From positions 1 to 64,000 of the forward strand of contig NZ_BAGJ01000086.1 in the NCBI RefSeq assembly GCF_000308775.1: a DNA stretch of 64,000 nucleotides, given 5' to 3'. The translations under genes and the position numbers were made by a program. The notes below the pieces were generated by a model. The model saw only the letters and a list, made by a program, of their open reading frames with translations. It had not been told where the DNA came from and did no database searches. Numbering within the stretch: position 1 is the stretch's first letter; each line of letters starts with the position of its first letter. Positions 49,988 to 61,500 of this stretch are shown here, one piece after another. This DNA is from Nocardia testacea NBRC 100365. GTDB lineage: Bacteria; Actinomycetota; Actinomycetes; Mycobacteriales; Mycobacteriaceae.

Positions 49988-50527
49988 ATGGCGATCATTT
50001 CGAGCCATCGGATCATGCGCCTGCGGGCTCTCATCGAGCACCCCAACACCGGTGCGGACGAGCGCGCGACCGCGCAGCGCATGCTGGACCGGATGCTGGA
50101 CCGCTCCGGCTATTCGGCGACCGGTGACCGCACCTACGGTAATCGTCACCATCGAGTCGGTAAGCATGCCGATCTGCCGGCGGTGGCCGAGATGATCCGT
50201 GCCGATATCGCTTTGGGCCGCATCATGTTCGCCCCGCAGACCCGCTTCGGTGAACCGGCGGTCCGGGATCCGCTCGGTGACGCGCCGGTGCAGATCGTGA
50301 TCACCGTGGACCTGCCGCACCACGGGTGCATCGACATCACCATCGACAATGTGCCCCGGGAGTGGGGGTGGGTGATCGAGGACGGTATCGAATGCGTGAG
50401 CCCGCAGTTGCAGGAGCTGGCGACCGAACTGGCCGACATCATGAACGGGTACAACTTCGACGGCAGTGATATCGCCAAGCGTTTCTTCGGCCGGGTGCGT
50501 ATCCCGGATTTCACGCTGGTCTGGTAG
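49988..50527 (+). CDS. Hypothetical protein with DUF2786-like N-terminus
   Basis: 179-residue soluble protein. The N-terminal 40 residues (RIMRLRALIEHPNTGADERA, AQRMLDRML) resemble the helical start of DUF2786 proteins; the rest (VQIVITVDLPHHGCIDITID, SPQLQELATELADIMNGYNF, KRFFGRVRIPDFTLVW) matches nothing I recognise. Composition is normal for the region and the gene is well spaced, so I take it as real. Confidence 0.7.
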   Translation: MAIISSHRIMRLRALIEHPNTGADERATAQRMLDRMLDRSGYSATGDRTYGNRHHRVGKHADLPAVAEMIRADIALGRIMFAPQTRFGEPAVRDPLGDAPVQIVITVDLPHHGCIDITIDNVPREWGWVIEDGIECVSPQLQELATELADIMNGYNFDGSDIAKRFFGRVRIPDFTLVW

Positions 50528-50536
50528 CGGCCGGCG

Positions 50537-50989
50537 TCAGGAGACGCAGAATTCGTTGCCTTCGGGATCCAGCATGACCCACCAGTGGCCGGCGGGCCCC
50601 TGATCCACTTCCCGGACGCGCGTCGCTCCGAGTTGTTCGAGGCGGGATACCAGCTCGTCGAGTCCGCCGGGGGCGCTGTGGATATCGATGTGCAGCCGGT
50701 TCTTCACGGTCTTGTTTTCGGGGACGTCCTGGAACAGCAGCCGCCGGCCCTGACCGACACCGGTGACGGGGTCGAACGGGTCGTCCGGGTGCCGGACCGC
50801 GGCGAGGCCGCGGAAGAGTCTGCGGCCGCCGTGTTCGGTGACGGCACCTGGATCGAGGTGGCCGGCGGTGAGCAGCCGGTCGATCAGCGCGGTCTGATCT
50901 TCCGGTTCGTATTCCAGGGCCGCGGCCCAGAAGTCGGCGATGGCGGGCGCGTTCGCGCTGTCGATGACGAGTTTCCAACCCAAGCTCAT
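50537..50989 (-). CDS. VOC/glyoxalase-6-like protein
   Basis: 150-residue protein of the Glyoxalase_6 type: WKLVIDSANAPAIADFWAAA, GRRLLFQDVPENKTVKNRLH, HIDIHSAPGG and the terminal VMLDPEGNEFCVS. The ATG (50987-50989) lies inside one arm of the inverted repeat shared with the divergent CGNR gene; no ribosome site exists upstream, so the transcript is probably leaderless. Enzymatic activity is not predicted. Confidence 0.84.
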   Translation of the reverse strand: MSLGWKLVIDSANAPAIADFWAAALEYEPEDQTALIDRLLTAGHLDPGAVTEHGGRRLFRGLAAVRHPDDPFDPVTGVGQGRRLLFQDVPENKTVKNRLHIDIHSAPGGLDELVSRLEQLGATRVREVDQGPAGHWWVMLDPEGNEFCVS

Positions 50990-51013
50990 GTAACCAGTTA
51001 TAGTGGTTACATG
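50987..51013. promoter_or_regulatory. Palindrome holding both divergent start codons
   Basis: CATGTAACCA (50987-50996) and TGGTTACATG (51004-51013) are perfect 10-bp arms with a seven-base spacer. The outermost bases of each arm contain the start codon of the VOC gene (left) and of the CGNR gene (right). TATAGT in the spacer and right arm would serve as the -10 for a leaderless rightward transcript. Confidence 0.7.
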
Positions 51014-51613
51014 ACTTCAGGTGCAAGCCCCGGCCTGACGCTGCGTTCCCGTTCCGGCGTCGACTACCACTTCGACCCCGGCGCGCTGTGCCTGGAACTG
51101 CTGCCCACCGGCGGTCCCGGCCCGTATCGCGTCTACGAAATCCTGCACACCCCCGCCGACCTCGCGACCTGGGCCGGGCGGTCCCGGCTCACCCCCACAC
51201 CCGAGCTCACGATCACCGCGGCCGAGGTCACCGCCGCCCGCCACCTGCGCGACACTCTCTTCGAGATCGCGCGGGCCCGCTCCCACGGTGAATCGTCCCC
51301 CGCCGGCGACCTCGATGTGCTGAACGAATTCGCCGCCGCGACACCGCTCACCCCCCGGATCACCGCCACCGGCGCCCGCGCCTGGACCCCGAGTACCGGC
51401 ATCGCACTGCTGTCGACCGTGGCCCGCGACGCGATCGACCTGCTCACCGGGCCGCATGCCGGCCGGATCCGGACCTGCTCGGCCACCGACTGCCAGCTCA
51501 TCTACGTCGACACATCGCGGCCCGGCCGCCGTCGCTGGTGCTCGATGGAGCACTGCGGCAACCTCAACAAGGTGCGCGCGCACCGCGCCCGCACCCCGGA
51601 GAAAGAAGGTTGA
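51011..51613 (+). CDS. CGNR zinc-finger regulator
   Basis: 200-residue CGNR protein. The N-terminal ABATE-type domain (DPGALCLELLPTGGPGPYRV, HLRDTLFEIARARS) is followed by the C-terminal zinc finger (CSATDCQLIYVDTSRPGRRR, WCSMEHCGN). Members are transcription regulators, often of stress or secondary metabolism. Its ATG lies inside the palindrome shared with the divergent VOC gene, the natural candidate for its own operator. An SRPBCC gene follows 5 bp downstream, probably in the same operon. Confidence 0.87.
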   Translation: MTSGASPGLTLRSRSGVDYHFDPGALCLELLPTGGPGPYRVYEILHTPADLATWAGRSRLTPTPELTITAAEVTAARHLRDTLFEIARARSHGESSPAGDLDVLNEFAAATPLTPRITATGARAWTPSTGIALLSTVARDAIDLLTGPHAGRIRTCSATDCQLIYVDTSRPGRRRWCSMEHCGNLNKVRAHRARTPEKEG

Positions 51614-51618
51614 CCATT

Positions 51619-52044
51619 ATGCCCACCGGACTCACCGCGGACGCGGGCTGGCAGATCGGCGTCTCCCGCACGTTGCCCTTGCCCCCGGAAATCGTCTGGG
51701 CCCACCTCACCGGCGCGGGGGGCCTGGCCTGCTGGCTGGGCCCCGGCGCCGACCCCGACTTCGTGCCCGGTGCGCGATATCGCACCGACACCGGAGTGAC
51801 CGGCGAAGTACGCAGCTACCGTCCCGGCGAGCGCATCCGCCTCACCTACGGCCCGACCACCGTGCAGGTCACCCTCACGCCCGCGCCCGGGAATCGGACC
51901 CGCCTGCGATTCCACCAGGAGAGGATGTCCGGTGCCGCCCAGCGTGACCGGCAGCGGACACACTGGCAGCAGGTCATGGACGCGGTTGCCGCGGCCCTGA
52001 ACGCGGACCGCGCCGGTTCAGCCGGCGACCTCGATCCGCGGTGA
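51619..52044 (+). CDS. SRPBCC/AHSA1-like protein
   Basis: 141-residue START/Bet v1-like protein. The fold begins with SRTLPLPPEIVWAHLTGAGG and has WLGPGADPDF and RIRLTYGPTTVQVTLTPAPG, then a long C-terminal helix. The family binds hydrophobic ligands or acts as an Hsp90 co-factor (AHSA1). AAGG precedes the ATG by 9 nt. It follows the CGNR regulator and its 3' end overlaps the convergent OsmC gene by 27 bp. Confidence 0.82.
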   Translation: MPTGLTADAGWQIGVSRTLPLPPEIVWAHLTGAGGLACWLGPGADPDFVPGARYRTDTGVTGEVRSYRPGERIRLTYGPTTVQVTLTPAPGNRTRLRFHQERMSGAAQRDRQRTHWQQVMDAVAAALNADRAGSAGDLDPR

Positions 52045-52494
52045 ATGGGTGACCGGGAAGTTCACCGACGCCGCGATGAAGCATTTGGCATGGGCGGCGC
52101 GGTGCAGTTCCCGCGCCCGCTCGGTCATCTCCGCGGACGCCACGGTGACCACCGGACGCAACTCCACGCCGGTGAAACGGCCGCCGCCGGCACTGTCCTC
52201 GGCCATGGTCCCCACGGCGTCGTCCCGGTAATCGAGCACCGTGACCCCGCCGGTCGCGCAGAGGTGCAGATACCACAGCAGATGACACTGACTCAGCGAG
52301 GCGAGCAGCAACAGCTCGGGATTCCAGCGGCTCGCGTCGCCACGGAAGGCCGGGTCCGCGGAACCGAGCAGATCCGGGCGCCCCGGCGCCCGGGAGACAT
52401 GGGCGCGGTCGTAGGACCGGTAGTCGACCGTCCCTCGCTCACCCGCCCCGGTCCACTCGGTGCGGCATTCGTATCGATGCGTTGTCGCTGCCAT
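52018..52494 (-). CDS. OsmC/Ohr-family protein
   Basis: 158-residue OsmC-like protein with two redox-type cysteines, in SLSQCHLLWYLHLC and HAKCFIAASVNFPV, spaced as in organic hydroperoxide reductases. The N-terminus is RYECRTEWTGAGERGT. It probably reduces organic hydroperoxides in the cytoplasm. The frame is open far upstream through the next gene but the homology starts here. Its 3' end overlaps the SRPBCC gene on the other strand. Confidence 0.85.
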   Translation of the reverse strand: MAATTHRYECRTEWTGAGERGTVDYRSYDRAHVSRAPGRPDLLGSADPAFRGDASRWNPELLLLASLSQCHLLWYLHLCATGGVTVLDYRDDAVGTMAEDSAGGGRFTGVELRPVVTVASAEMTERARELHRAAHAKCFIAASVNFPVTHSPRIEVAG

Positions 52495-52535
52495 GCCGGT
52501 GATCGTCGCCCAGGCCGGGGCCGTTTGTCGAACGA

Positions 52536-53426
52536 CTATGTCGCGGCTCGCTCGTTCGATTCTTCGCGCAGGTCCAATCCGATCGGGGTGACCGCCGGAA
52601 TCTCCCCGGACGCCAGGACCGCGCGGGTGAGCGGGCGCAACGCCGCGATCAGGTCCGCGCGTTCGCCGGGAGTCAGCACCGCGTACGCCGGTGCGGCCGC
52701 CGCGTCGGTGCGCGCCTCGATCTCGGCTTTGACCGCCCTGCCTCGTTCGGTGGGGCCGTCGGCGGCGGCCAGCCCTTTGCCGCGCAGCGTGTCCAGCCGC
52801 GCCGCCCATTCGGCGTCGTCGAAATCCCTGGACACCGTGTAGATCTCCCGGGGTACCCGGTTCGACAGTGTCTGCAGCACATGCGATTCGCGTCCGTCGA
52901 TACCGGCAGCGACCAGTGCGGCGATATGCCCGTCTCCGCGGTGTTCCCGCAGCAGTGTCGCCGCGTGCCACAACCGCGCCACCGGGTCGCATGGTTCGGG
53001 TAGTGCCCGGTTGGCGGCGAACAGTGCCCGCCCCTCCGCCGGCGCCGCGGCGGCTGCCCGGGCTGCCAGTTCGGCCGCCGCCGCGACCTCCGGGCCCTCG
53101 GCGAGTTCCCCGAGTTGCCGGCGCAGTGCCGCGCAGGCCCCTTCCTCGCGAGCGGTCAGCGCCGCGGCCGGGGCGGCGAACTCCCAGGCGTCGGGCAGGG
53201 CCGCGCGGACTCGCTCTATGGTGAAGTTGTAGAACAGCGCGTGCACCACATCGGGCCCGGCCGCGCCGAGTGGGGCGGCACGACCGGCGAAGTAACCCAT
53301 CCAGAACCCGCGATAGCCCGCGTTCTTCAGCGCCTGCAACGGTTCGGGCGAGAAGTAGGTGACGGCGTGCAGCGGTTCGAGCAGGTGCCATGCCTGCCGG
53401 GCGAAGCCGGGAAGTTCGGTGCTCAT
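52536..53426 (-). CDS. SCO6745-family helical protein
   Basis: 296-residue Ala-rich helical protein resembling the SCO6745 family. Landmarks are ARQAWHLLEPLHAVTYFSPE, GFWMGYFAGRAAPLGA, LFYNFTIERVRAALPDAW, RVPREIYTVSRDFDDAEWAA and a MarR-like winged-helix segment near the C-terminus (GLAAADGPTERGRAVKAEIE). It may be a DNA-binding protein; no role is established. Same strand as the OsmC gene, 41 bp upstream of it, possibly an operon. Confidence 0.8.
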   Translation of the reverse strand: MSTELPGFARQAWHLLEPLHAVTYFSPEPLQALKNAGYRGFWMGYFAGRAAPLGAAGPDVVHALFYNFTIERVRAALPDAWEFAAPAAALTAREEGACAALRRQLGELAEGPEVAAAAELAARAAAAAPAEGRALFAANRALPEPCDPVARLWHAATLLREHRGDGHIAALVAAGIDGRESHVLQTLSNRVPREIYTVSRDFDDAEWAARLDTLRGKGLAAADGPTERGRAVKAEIEARTDAAAAPAYAVLTPGERADLIAALRPLTRAVLASGEIPAVTPIGLDLREESNERAAT

Positions 53427-53619
53427 ATCGTCACGCTACTGCGCCTCACCGCTGCCGGAGTGAGACATCATATGACCCAGCGGGATCCCAGCGCAGGCCG
53501 CGGCCCAGCGGCCGTCCGTATCTTCCCCGCACCCCGGAGTCCGCTGCGATCCGCGGAGACGCCGCTGCCGGGGGAGTCCGGCAACTACTTCTTCCGGCGG
53601 CACCGCCCCGCGAAACGAC

Positions 53620-53653
53620 GGACGCCCAGGAGTCCGAAGACTCCCGGGCGTCC
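53620..53653 (-). terminator. Terminator of the furA-katG operon
   Basis: Fifteen-bp arms GGACGCCCAGGAGTC (53620-53634) and GACTCCCGGGCGTCC (53639-53653), one mismatch, with a CGAA tetraloop. It lies 27 bp after the katG stop; only a short T-run (GTTTCG) follows. Confidence 0.6.
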
Positions 53654-53680
53654 GCTACGGTCCGGTCACATCGGCGGAGA

Positions 53681-56321
<2,641 letters not shown>

Positions 56322-56342
56322 GATTCGGAGCTTACCGTTTTT

Positions 56343-56373
56343 CTTGAATCAATCAAGTATTAGCTTGAATCAA
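56343..56373. promoter_or_regulatory. FurA operator: two CTTGAATCAA copies
   Basis: CTTGAATCAA at 56343-56352 and at 56364-56373, a direct repeat 21 bp apart, two helical turns, so both sit on one DNA face. The first also forms CTTGA-ATCAA-TCAAG symmetry. It overlaps the -35 region of furA and fits Fur-type AT-rich boxes. Confidence 0.6.
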
Positions 56374-56466
56374 GATCCGAGCGGTGTGGTGGGCCCGGTC
56401 CGATCCAGGTACCGGGGGATACGATGCCCACACTTCACGAACGACGCCGATCCGCCCGGAGGATAT

Positions 56467-56817
56467 ATGCGTTCCACAGTCCGCCGCAGGGTTATCGCCG
56501 CAATCGGTACGGCCGCTCTCGGCTGCGCCGGCACGGCGGCGACAGCGGCCGCGCAACCCACCTACTACGACCCCCGGATCAGTCACTGCGACCACCTGTT
56601 CCGCACCCCACTGGACGCGCCGAGGCCGGGTGCCGCGGTGTACTGGAGCCCGTTCGGCAGCACCGGAATCGTGTGCTACGACAACGGCACCGGGGTGGCG
56701 GACTACTACCAGCGCGACCCTTCCGGCGCCTGGCGCGATATGAACGAACTCCTGCCCGGCCAGTTCTTCTACAGCATCTTCACCACCGGGATACCGGACG
56801 CCGCCCACTGGGGCTGA
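56467..56817 (+). CDS. Small secreted protein of unknown function
   Basis: 116-residue protein with a signal peptide of about 29 residues (RRRVIAAIGTAALGCAGTAA, cleavage near AAA-QPT). The mature part (YYDPRISHCDHLFRTPLDAP, VYWSPFGSTGIVCYDNGTGV) has two cysteines, probably a disulfide. I recognise no family. GGAGG lies 4-5 nt before the ATG. It is divergent from furA, but the gap is short enough that its promoter must lie near the FurA box. Confidence 0.74.
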   Translation: MRSTVRRRVIAAIGTAALGCAGTAATAAAQPTYYDPRISHCDHLFRTPLDAPRPGAAVYWSPFGSTGIVCYDNGTGVADYYQRDPSGAWRDMNELLPGQFFYSIFTTGIPDAAHWG

Positions 56818-56881
56818 CGCTCCCGGACCGGCCGTCCGCCGCCGGATGACGCCGCCCGGAAAGATCACGACGTCACCGAGG

Positions 56882-56897
56882 TAATACCGAGGTATTA
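56882..56897. promoter_or_regulatory. Operator of the toxin-antitoxin pair
   Basis: TAATACC-GA-GGTATTA perfect inverted repeat whose right arm overlaps a TATTAT -10 (56893-56898), directly before the first gene's GTG. This is the classic place for an autoregulating RHH antitoxin. Confidence 0.6.
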
Positions 56898-56899
56898 TC

Positions 56900-57199
56900 G
56901 TGTCAGTCGTGGAGTACGAATGGCACGCATCCAGCGAACCGTTCCTTCGGCACTTCGAGGTCGCGGCCTGGGAAGTGGTGGAGGTGCTGTACTCGCCGCG
57001 GCGGTGGTCGCGTCCGGCGACCACCGCTCAGGGACTGGCGGTACTCACCGTGTGGGGCCGCACCGAGGACGGGCGGCCGCTGGTGGTGGTCCTGCGACCG
57101 CGTTCGCACCCCGACCGGTGGCAGATCCTCATGGCCGCACCCATGGGGGACCGCCAGCTCGCCGAATTCACCGCATGGGAGGCGACCCGAGATGAATAA
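56900..57199 (+). CDS. BrnT-like toxin
   Basis: 99-residue protein of the BrnT/RelE-like type: HFEVAAWEVVEVLYSPRRWS, then LTVWGRTEDGRPLVVVLRPR and WQILMAAPMGDRQLAEFTAW. BrnT toxins are ribosome-dependent or RNA-cleaving growth inhibitors neutralised by BrnA. The order, toxin first and a ribbon-helix-helix protein second, is that of brnTA. Starts at 56900 and 56909 are both GTG; the second is favoured if the transcript is leaderless. The next gene overlaps it by 8 bp. The family call rests on the fold pattern, not on strict motifs. Confidence 0.66.
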   Translation: MSVVEYEWHASSEPFLRHFEVAAWEVVEVLYSPRRWSRPATTAQGLAVLTVWGRTEDGRPLVVVLRPRSHPDRWQILMAAPMGDRQLAEFTAWEATRDE

Positions 57200-57518
57200 C
57201 GAACACGACCCCGGTTTCCCGCGCAGCACCGCCGAAGCCGAACAGTTCCTCGACGGACTGGCCTTCGACGACACCGCGCAGGTGCCGCCGCTCCCGCCGA
57301 GCACCGACGAGGTCGAACGCGGAATGGTCACGACCTCGCTCAAGCTCCCGCAGGAAATGCGCGAGCGCCTGCGGGAGGTCGCCGCCGCGCACTGCCTCAC
57401 TCCGTCGATGCTGATCCGCCAGTACATCGAACTGGGCCTGTCCAGCGAACAGCCGGAGCGCATGATCCCGCTGTCGGACGCTATCCGGGTGCTGTCCAGC
57501 CTCCGGCCCACTGCCTGA
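57192..57518 (+). CDS. BrnA/CopG-like ribbon-helix-helix antitoxin
   Basis: 108-residue protein. The N-terminal half (GFPRSTAEAEQFLDGLAFDD) is polar and likely toxin-binding; residues about 45-85 form a ribbon-helix-helix (VTTSLKLPQEMRERLREVAA, LTPSMLIRQYIELGL). It overlaps the toxin gene by 8 bp and is expected to bind the inverted repeat at 56882-56897 as the repressor of the pair. Confidence 0.72.
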   Translation: MNNEHDPGFPRSTAEAEQFLDGLAFDDTAQVPPLPPSTDEVERGMVTTSLKLPQEMRERLREVAAAHCLTPSMLIRQYIELGLSSEQPERMIPLSDAIRVLSSLRPTA

Positions 57519-58517
57519 GCCCTCTCGCCACCACCGCCGGGCGCGCGGCGATCGCGCGCGCCTCCCTCCGCCCGGCGGACATCCGTTCGCGTGTCGGCCG
57601 GGCCAGCGAATGGTATGCACCCGTGCCCCCTTCCGTGTCGCCCGTCGGCGACCGCCTGCGCCGGCACCGGCCGGTCCCGGCGTGGTGAGAAGCCGGCCCG
57701 CGCCCCCGCCCCTGGTCCGGTGAACCCCTACCCGAGCGCGGCTTCGGCCGATTGCCGACCCCTGCCCCCTCGTGCCGGGCACAGAGGTCCCGCTTTTCCA
57801 CTTCCCGGGCCGTTCCGGGCGGCTTTTTGAAAGGCTCCAGAAACCGGCGTTGCGGACCTCGCTCGACCTCGCATATTATGGCGTTCCGAAGCTGGTCGTC
57901 GAGATTATCGAGAATGCACTTCGACGACTGCCGGTCCGATTGCCCGAATAGTGGGCAGATCGGCACGACCAAGGATTCTCCCGATTGTCGGGGTTGCGGA
58001 GAATCCACCGGGACAACAGACGTAAAGGTTAGCCACGGCCAGAAGGCGATTTGGTGCAGCCTATGAATACCGATGATGTTCTATTCCTGCTCAGCGACCC
58101 CGACGCAACTTCGAGCCACATCCGTGACCTGCATGTATCCCATCTCGGGGAAGGTAACGATGCGTGCACTCGCAGTGCGGACTCCGCCCGCGGCGGACTC
58201 GCCGGGTGGCGGTTACACAGTCACCCGGCCCGCCGAAGAACGGTGGAATACCTGATGCGCCTCGGCAGTTTCAGGTCTTATACGGCCGACCGGCGGGTGC
58301 GCGAGGGTTTTTATAACCGCCGGGTATAGATCATTCCGGATTATTTCTTTTCGGGATCGAATGCGGGCCCGTGGGCCCGCCGCCGTCATCGCTGACGGGC
58401 AAAAATCTCGATTCGACTACATAAATGTTGTTCCAATGAAATCCGCCTGCGCATTTCAGGAGTAGTGAACCGGCTTTATCGGCCGGTTTCCCCCGATGCC
58501 GGGAAAATGGAGGACAG
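57519..58517. other. About 1 kb without a convincing gene before the NRPS
   Basis: No recognisable gene. Four things are seen. CCCGG/CCGGG with TTTTT at about 57804-57828 may terminate the toxin-antitoxin transcript. A TTG-opened 33-codon frame at 57850-57951 reads plausibly (SLDLAYYGVPKLVVEIIENA) but has no start signal or family. A 92-codon frame at 58051-58329 is unconvincing, being Arg/Ser-rich with no ribosome site. GCGGGCCC/GGGCCCGC (58363-58380) is a perfect hairpin, about 140 bp before the NRPS. AT content rises after 58320, as expected for a promoter and leader. Confidence 0.4.
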
Positions 58518-61500
58518 GTGACCCAGTCCAAGCGCAATATAGACAGCGGCCGGGGTCGGTCGGACTCATCGGAGATCGGCCCGTCCACGACAACAGGAGA
58601 CTCGGCGTCGGGTAACGGTTCGGATGCGCGGCCGGACGCCGTCGCCTTCACCGGCCCGCCCCACCGCGACATCCTCCGGCTGTCGGCCGCCCAGCGAGGG
58701 ATCTGGTTCGCCCAGCATCTCGCGGGTTCGTCTCCGATCTCGGTGGCCCAATATGTCGAGATCGTCGGCGAACTGCAACCGGAACTGCTGTTGGAGGCCT
58801 GCCAGGCCGCCGACCGCGAATTCGGACCCGGGCACCTCCATCTGATCGAGGTCGACGGCGAACCGTGCCAGTACGTCGACGAGACCACCGGATCACCGGC
58901 CTCGGTGGTGGACCTGCGCCGCCGTGCCGATCCGGTCGCGACCGCGCATCGTCTCATGGTCGAGGACTATTCGGCGCCACTGGACCTGCTCCGCGACTAC
59001 CTCATGAAATGCATCGTGTACCAGGTGGGCGACAACCACTACCTGTGGTATCAGCGCGCGCACCATATCGCGCTGGACGGGTTCGCCGCGGTGACGATGC
59101 TGCACCGCATCACCGAGCTGTACAACGCGTGGGTCCACGGCGAGGACGCGCCCCCGGCCACCGCGAAATACCTGGGCGAGATCATCGAACAGGACCTCGC
59201 CTACCGGGGATCGGAACGATTCGACAACGATCGCAAATACTGGACCGAACACCTCGCCGGCGCCCCACCCGTGGTCAGTCTCGCCGGACGGGTCAGCAAA
59301 CCCACCATCCACCCCGAACTCGTGAGCGCCTCGCTGCCGGAGGACACCGCACGTCTGCTCGACAGCGTTGTCACCGAACGCGGCACCAGCGTCACCCCGA
59401 TCGTCGTCGCGGCATTCGCCGCCTACCTGGCCCGGATGACCGGAAGCGACGAAGTGCTGCTGAGCCTGCCGGTATCGGGCAGGCATTCCGCGGTACTGCG
59501 CCGTTCGGGCGGCATGGTCGCCAATGTGGTGCCGCTGCGCGTGCAGGTCACCGACCGCACCGTCGGGGAACTGATCGACGCCACCCAGAGCGAACTGACC
59601 AGCGCACTGCGCCGGCAGCGTTACCGCCAGGAGGACATCTTCCACGACATGGGGATCGCCCGCGACGAGGCCGCCTCGTTCGGTCCGGCCGTCAACCTCA
59701 TGATGGTGGACAACGAGATCGTGCTCGGGGAGACCACCGGCCGGCTGCACGTACTCACCTCCGGCCCGACCGCGGACCTGTTCGTCAACATCTATCCGGG
59801 CGCGGGCCGCGACAGCACCCATATCGATTTCCAGGGCAACCCGAACATCTACAGCGCCGACGAACTCGCCGGGCACCACCGCCGATTCCTCATGTTCCTG
59901 CACGAGTTCCTCGCCGGCGGAACAGAGAATTCGGTCACCGGGCTACCGTTGCTCGAAGCACGCGAGCGCGCCGCACTGCTACCCGTGCGGGGACCCCACG
60001 GCGCCGGAACCCGGCTGCTGCCCGACATCCTGGCCGACACCGCCCGCCGCCACGGTCCCGGCAACGCCATCTGCACGCCCGGCCGCACGGTGACCTACAC
60101 CGAACTCGACACCAGGTCCTCCCAGTTGGCCCGCCACCTCATCACCCTCGGGGCCGGGCCGGAGACCGCGGTGGCGATCCTGCTGCGGCGCTCGGTGGAA
60201 TCGGTGGTCGCGGCATGGGCGGTCGCCAAGACCGGCGCCGCCATCGTGCAGATCGATCCGGAGTACCCGCCCGCCCGTATCCAGCACATGGTCACCGACA
60301 GCGGCGCGTCCGTAGCGATCACCGTCGAGGAACACCGCGAACGGCTACCGCAGCAGGTACATCCGCTCATCCTCGACGACCCCGGCACCCAGCGGGAATA
60401 CGAGTCCGCCGCGACCGGCCCGGTCACCGACGCCGACCGGGTCCGCCCGCTGCGTCCCGCCGACCTCGCCTATCTCACCTACACGTCGGGATCCACCGGG
60501 CTCCCGAAGGGCGTGCAGGTCACCCATACCGGGCTGGCGAACCTCATCGCCGACCGCGGCGACACCTACGGCATCGACGCGGACGCCCGGGTGTCCTACG
60601 CGCTCTCACCCAGTTTCGATGCCTCGCAGGAACAGTTCCTCACCTGCTTCGCCGCCGGCGCCACACTGGTGATCGTGCCGCCGGACGTGATCGGCGGCGA
60701 ACCACTGACCCGGCTGCTCGCCGAAGAACGCGTCACCCACCTGACCCTGACCCCCGCCGTGCTGGCGACCGTCGACCCCCAACCGCTCACCGAACTGCGT
60801 GTCGTGGTGGTCGGTGGTGACGTGTGCCCGCCGCACGTCATCGAACGGTGGACCGGACCGTGGTCGATGTACAACGAATACGGCCCCACCGAGACCACCA
60901 TCACCGCCGCCGGAGCGCCGATAGACCCCGATCGTGATCTCACCGTCGGCGGCCCGATCCGCGGCGTCGCCGCCATGGTGCTGGACCGGACCCTGCAACC
61001 GGTCCCCAAGGGCACCGCCGGCGAACTGTATCTGGCCGGACCGGGCCTGGCGCGCGGCTACAGCCACCGTTTCGGTGAAACCGCGGCACGTTTCGTCGCC
61101 GACCCCTACGGCGACCCGGGGGAGCGGATGTACCGCACCGGCGACCTCGCCCGCTGGTCCGGTGCCGGCGACGAGATGACACTGGAACTGATGGGCCGCA
61201 GCGATTTCCAGGTCAAGATCCGCGGCTACCGGATCGAACCGGGTGAGATCGACGCCGCGCTCAGCGGACACGCCGACGTGGATCTCTCGGTCACCGTGCC
61301 GGTGCGCAACAAGGCCGACGCGACCGTACTCGCCACCTATGTCGTTCCCGTGCACGGCCGCCGGATCGACACCGTCGAACTGCAGCGCTACGCCCGCGAA
61401 TCCCTGCCCCCGCACATGGTTCCCGCGGTGATCCTGCCGCTGGACAGTCTGCCGGTGAACGCGTTCGGCAAACTGGACCGTAAAGCGCTACCCGAACCCG

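Noticed and set aside
58024-58042. Possible IdeR iron box before the NRPS (AGGTTAGCC)
   Set aside because: Only the left half fits the IdeR consensus; the right half has several mismatches and the site is almost 500 bp from the start codon.
58051-58329. 92-codon plus-strand frame before the NRPS
   Set aside because: Arg/Ser-rich, no ribosome site, no family; other frames through the same bases look equally plausible.
58865-60820. 651-codon frame inside the NRPS
   Set aside because: A shifted frame of the NRPS; the NRPS frame has continuous C and A domain motifs.
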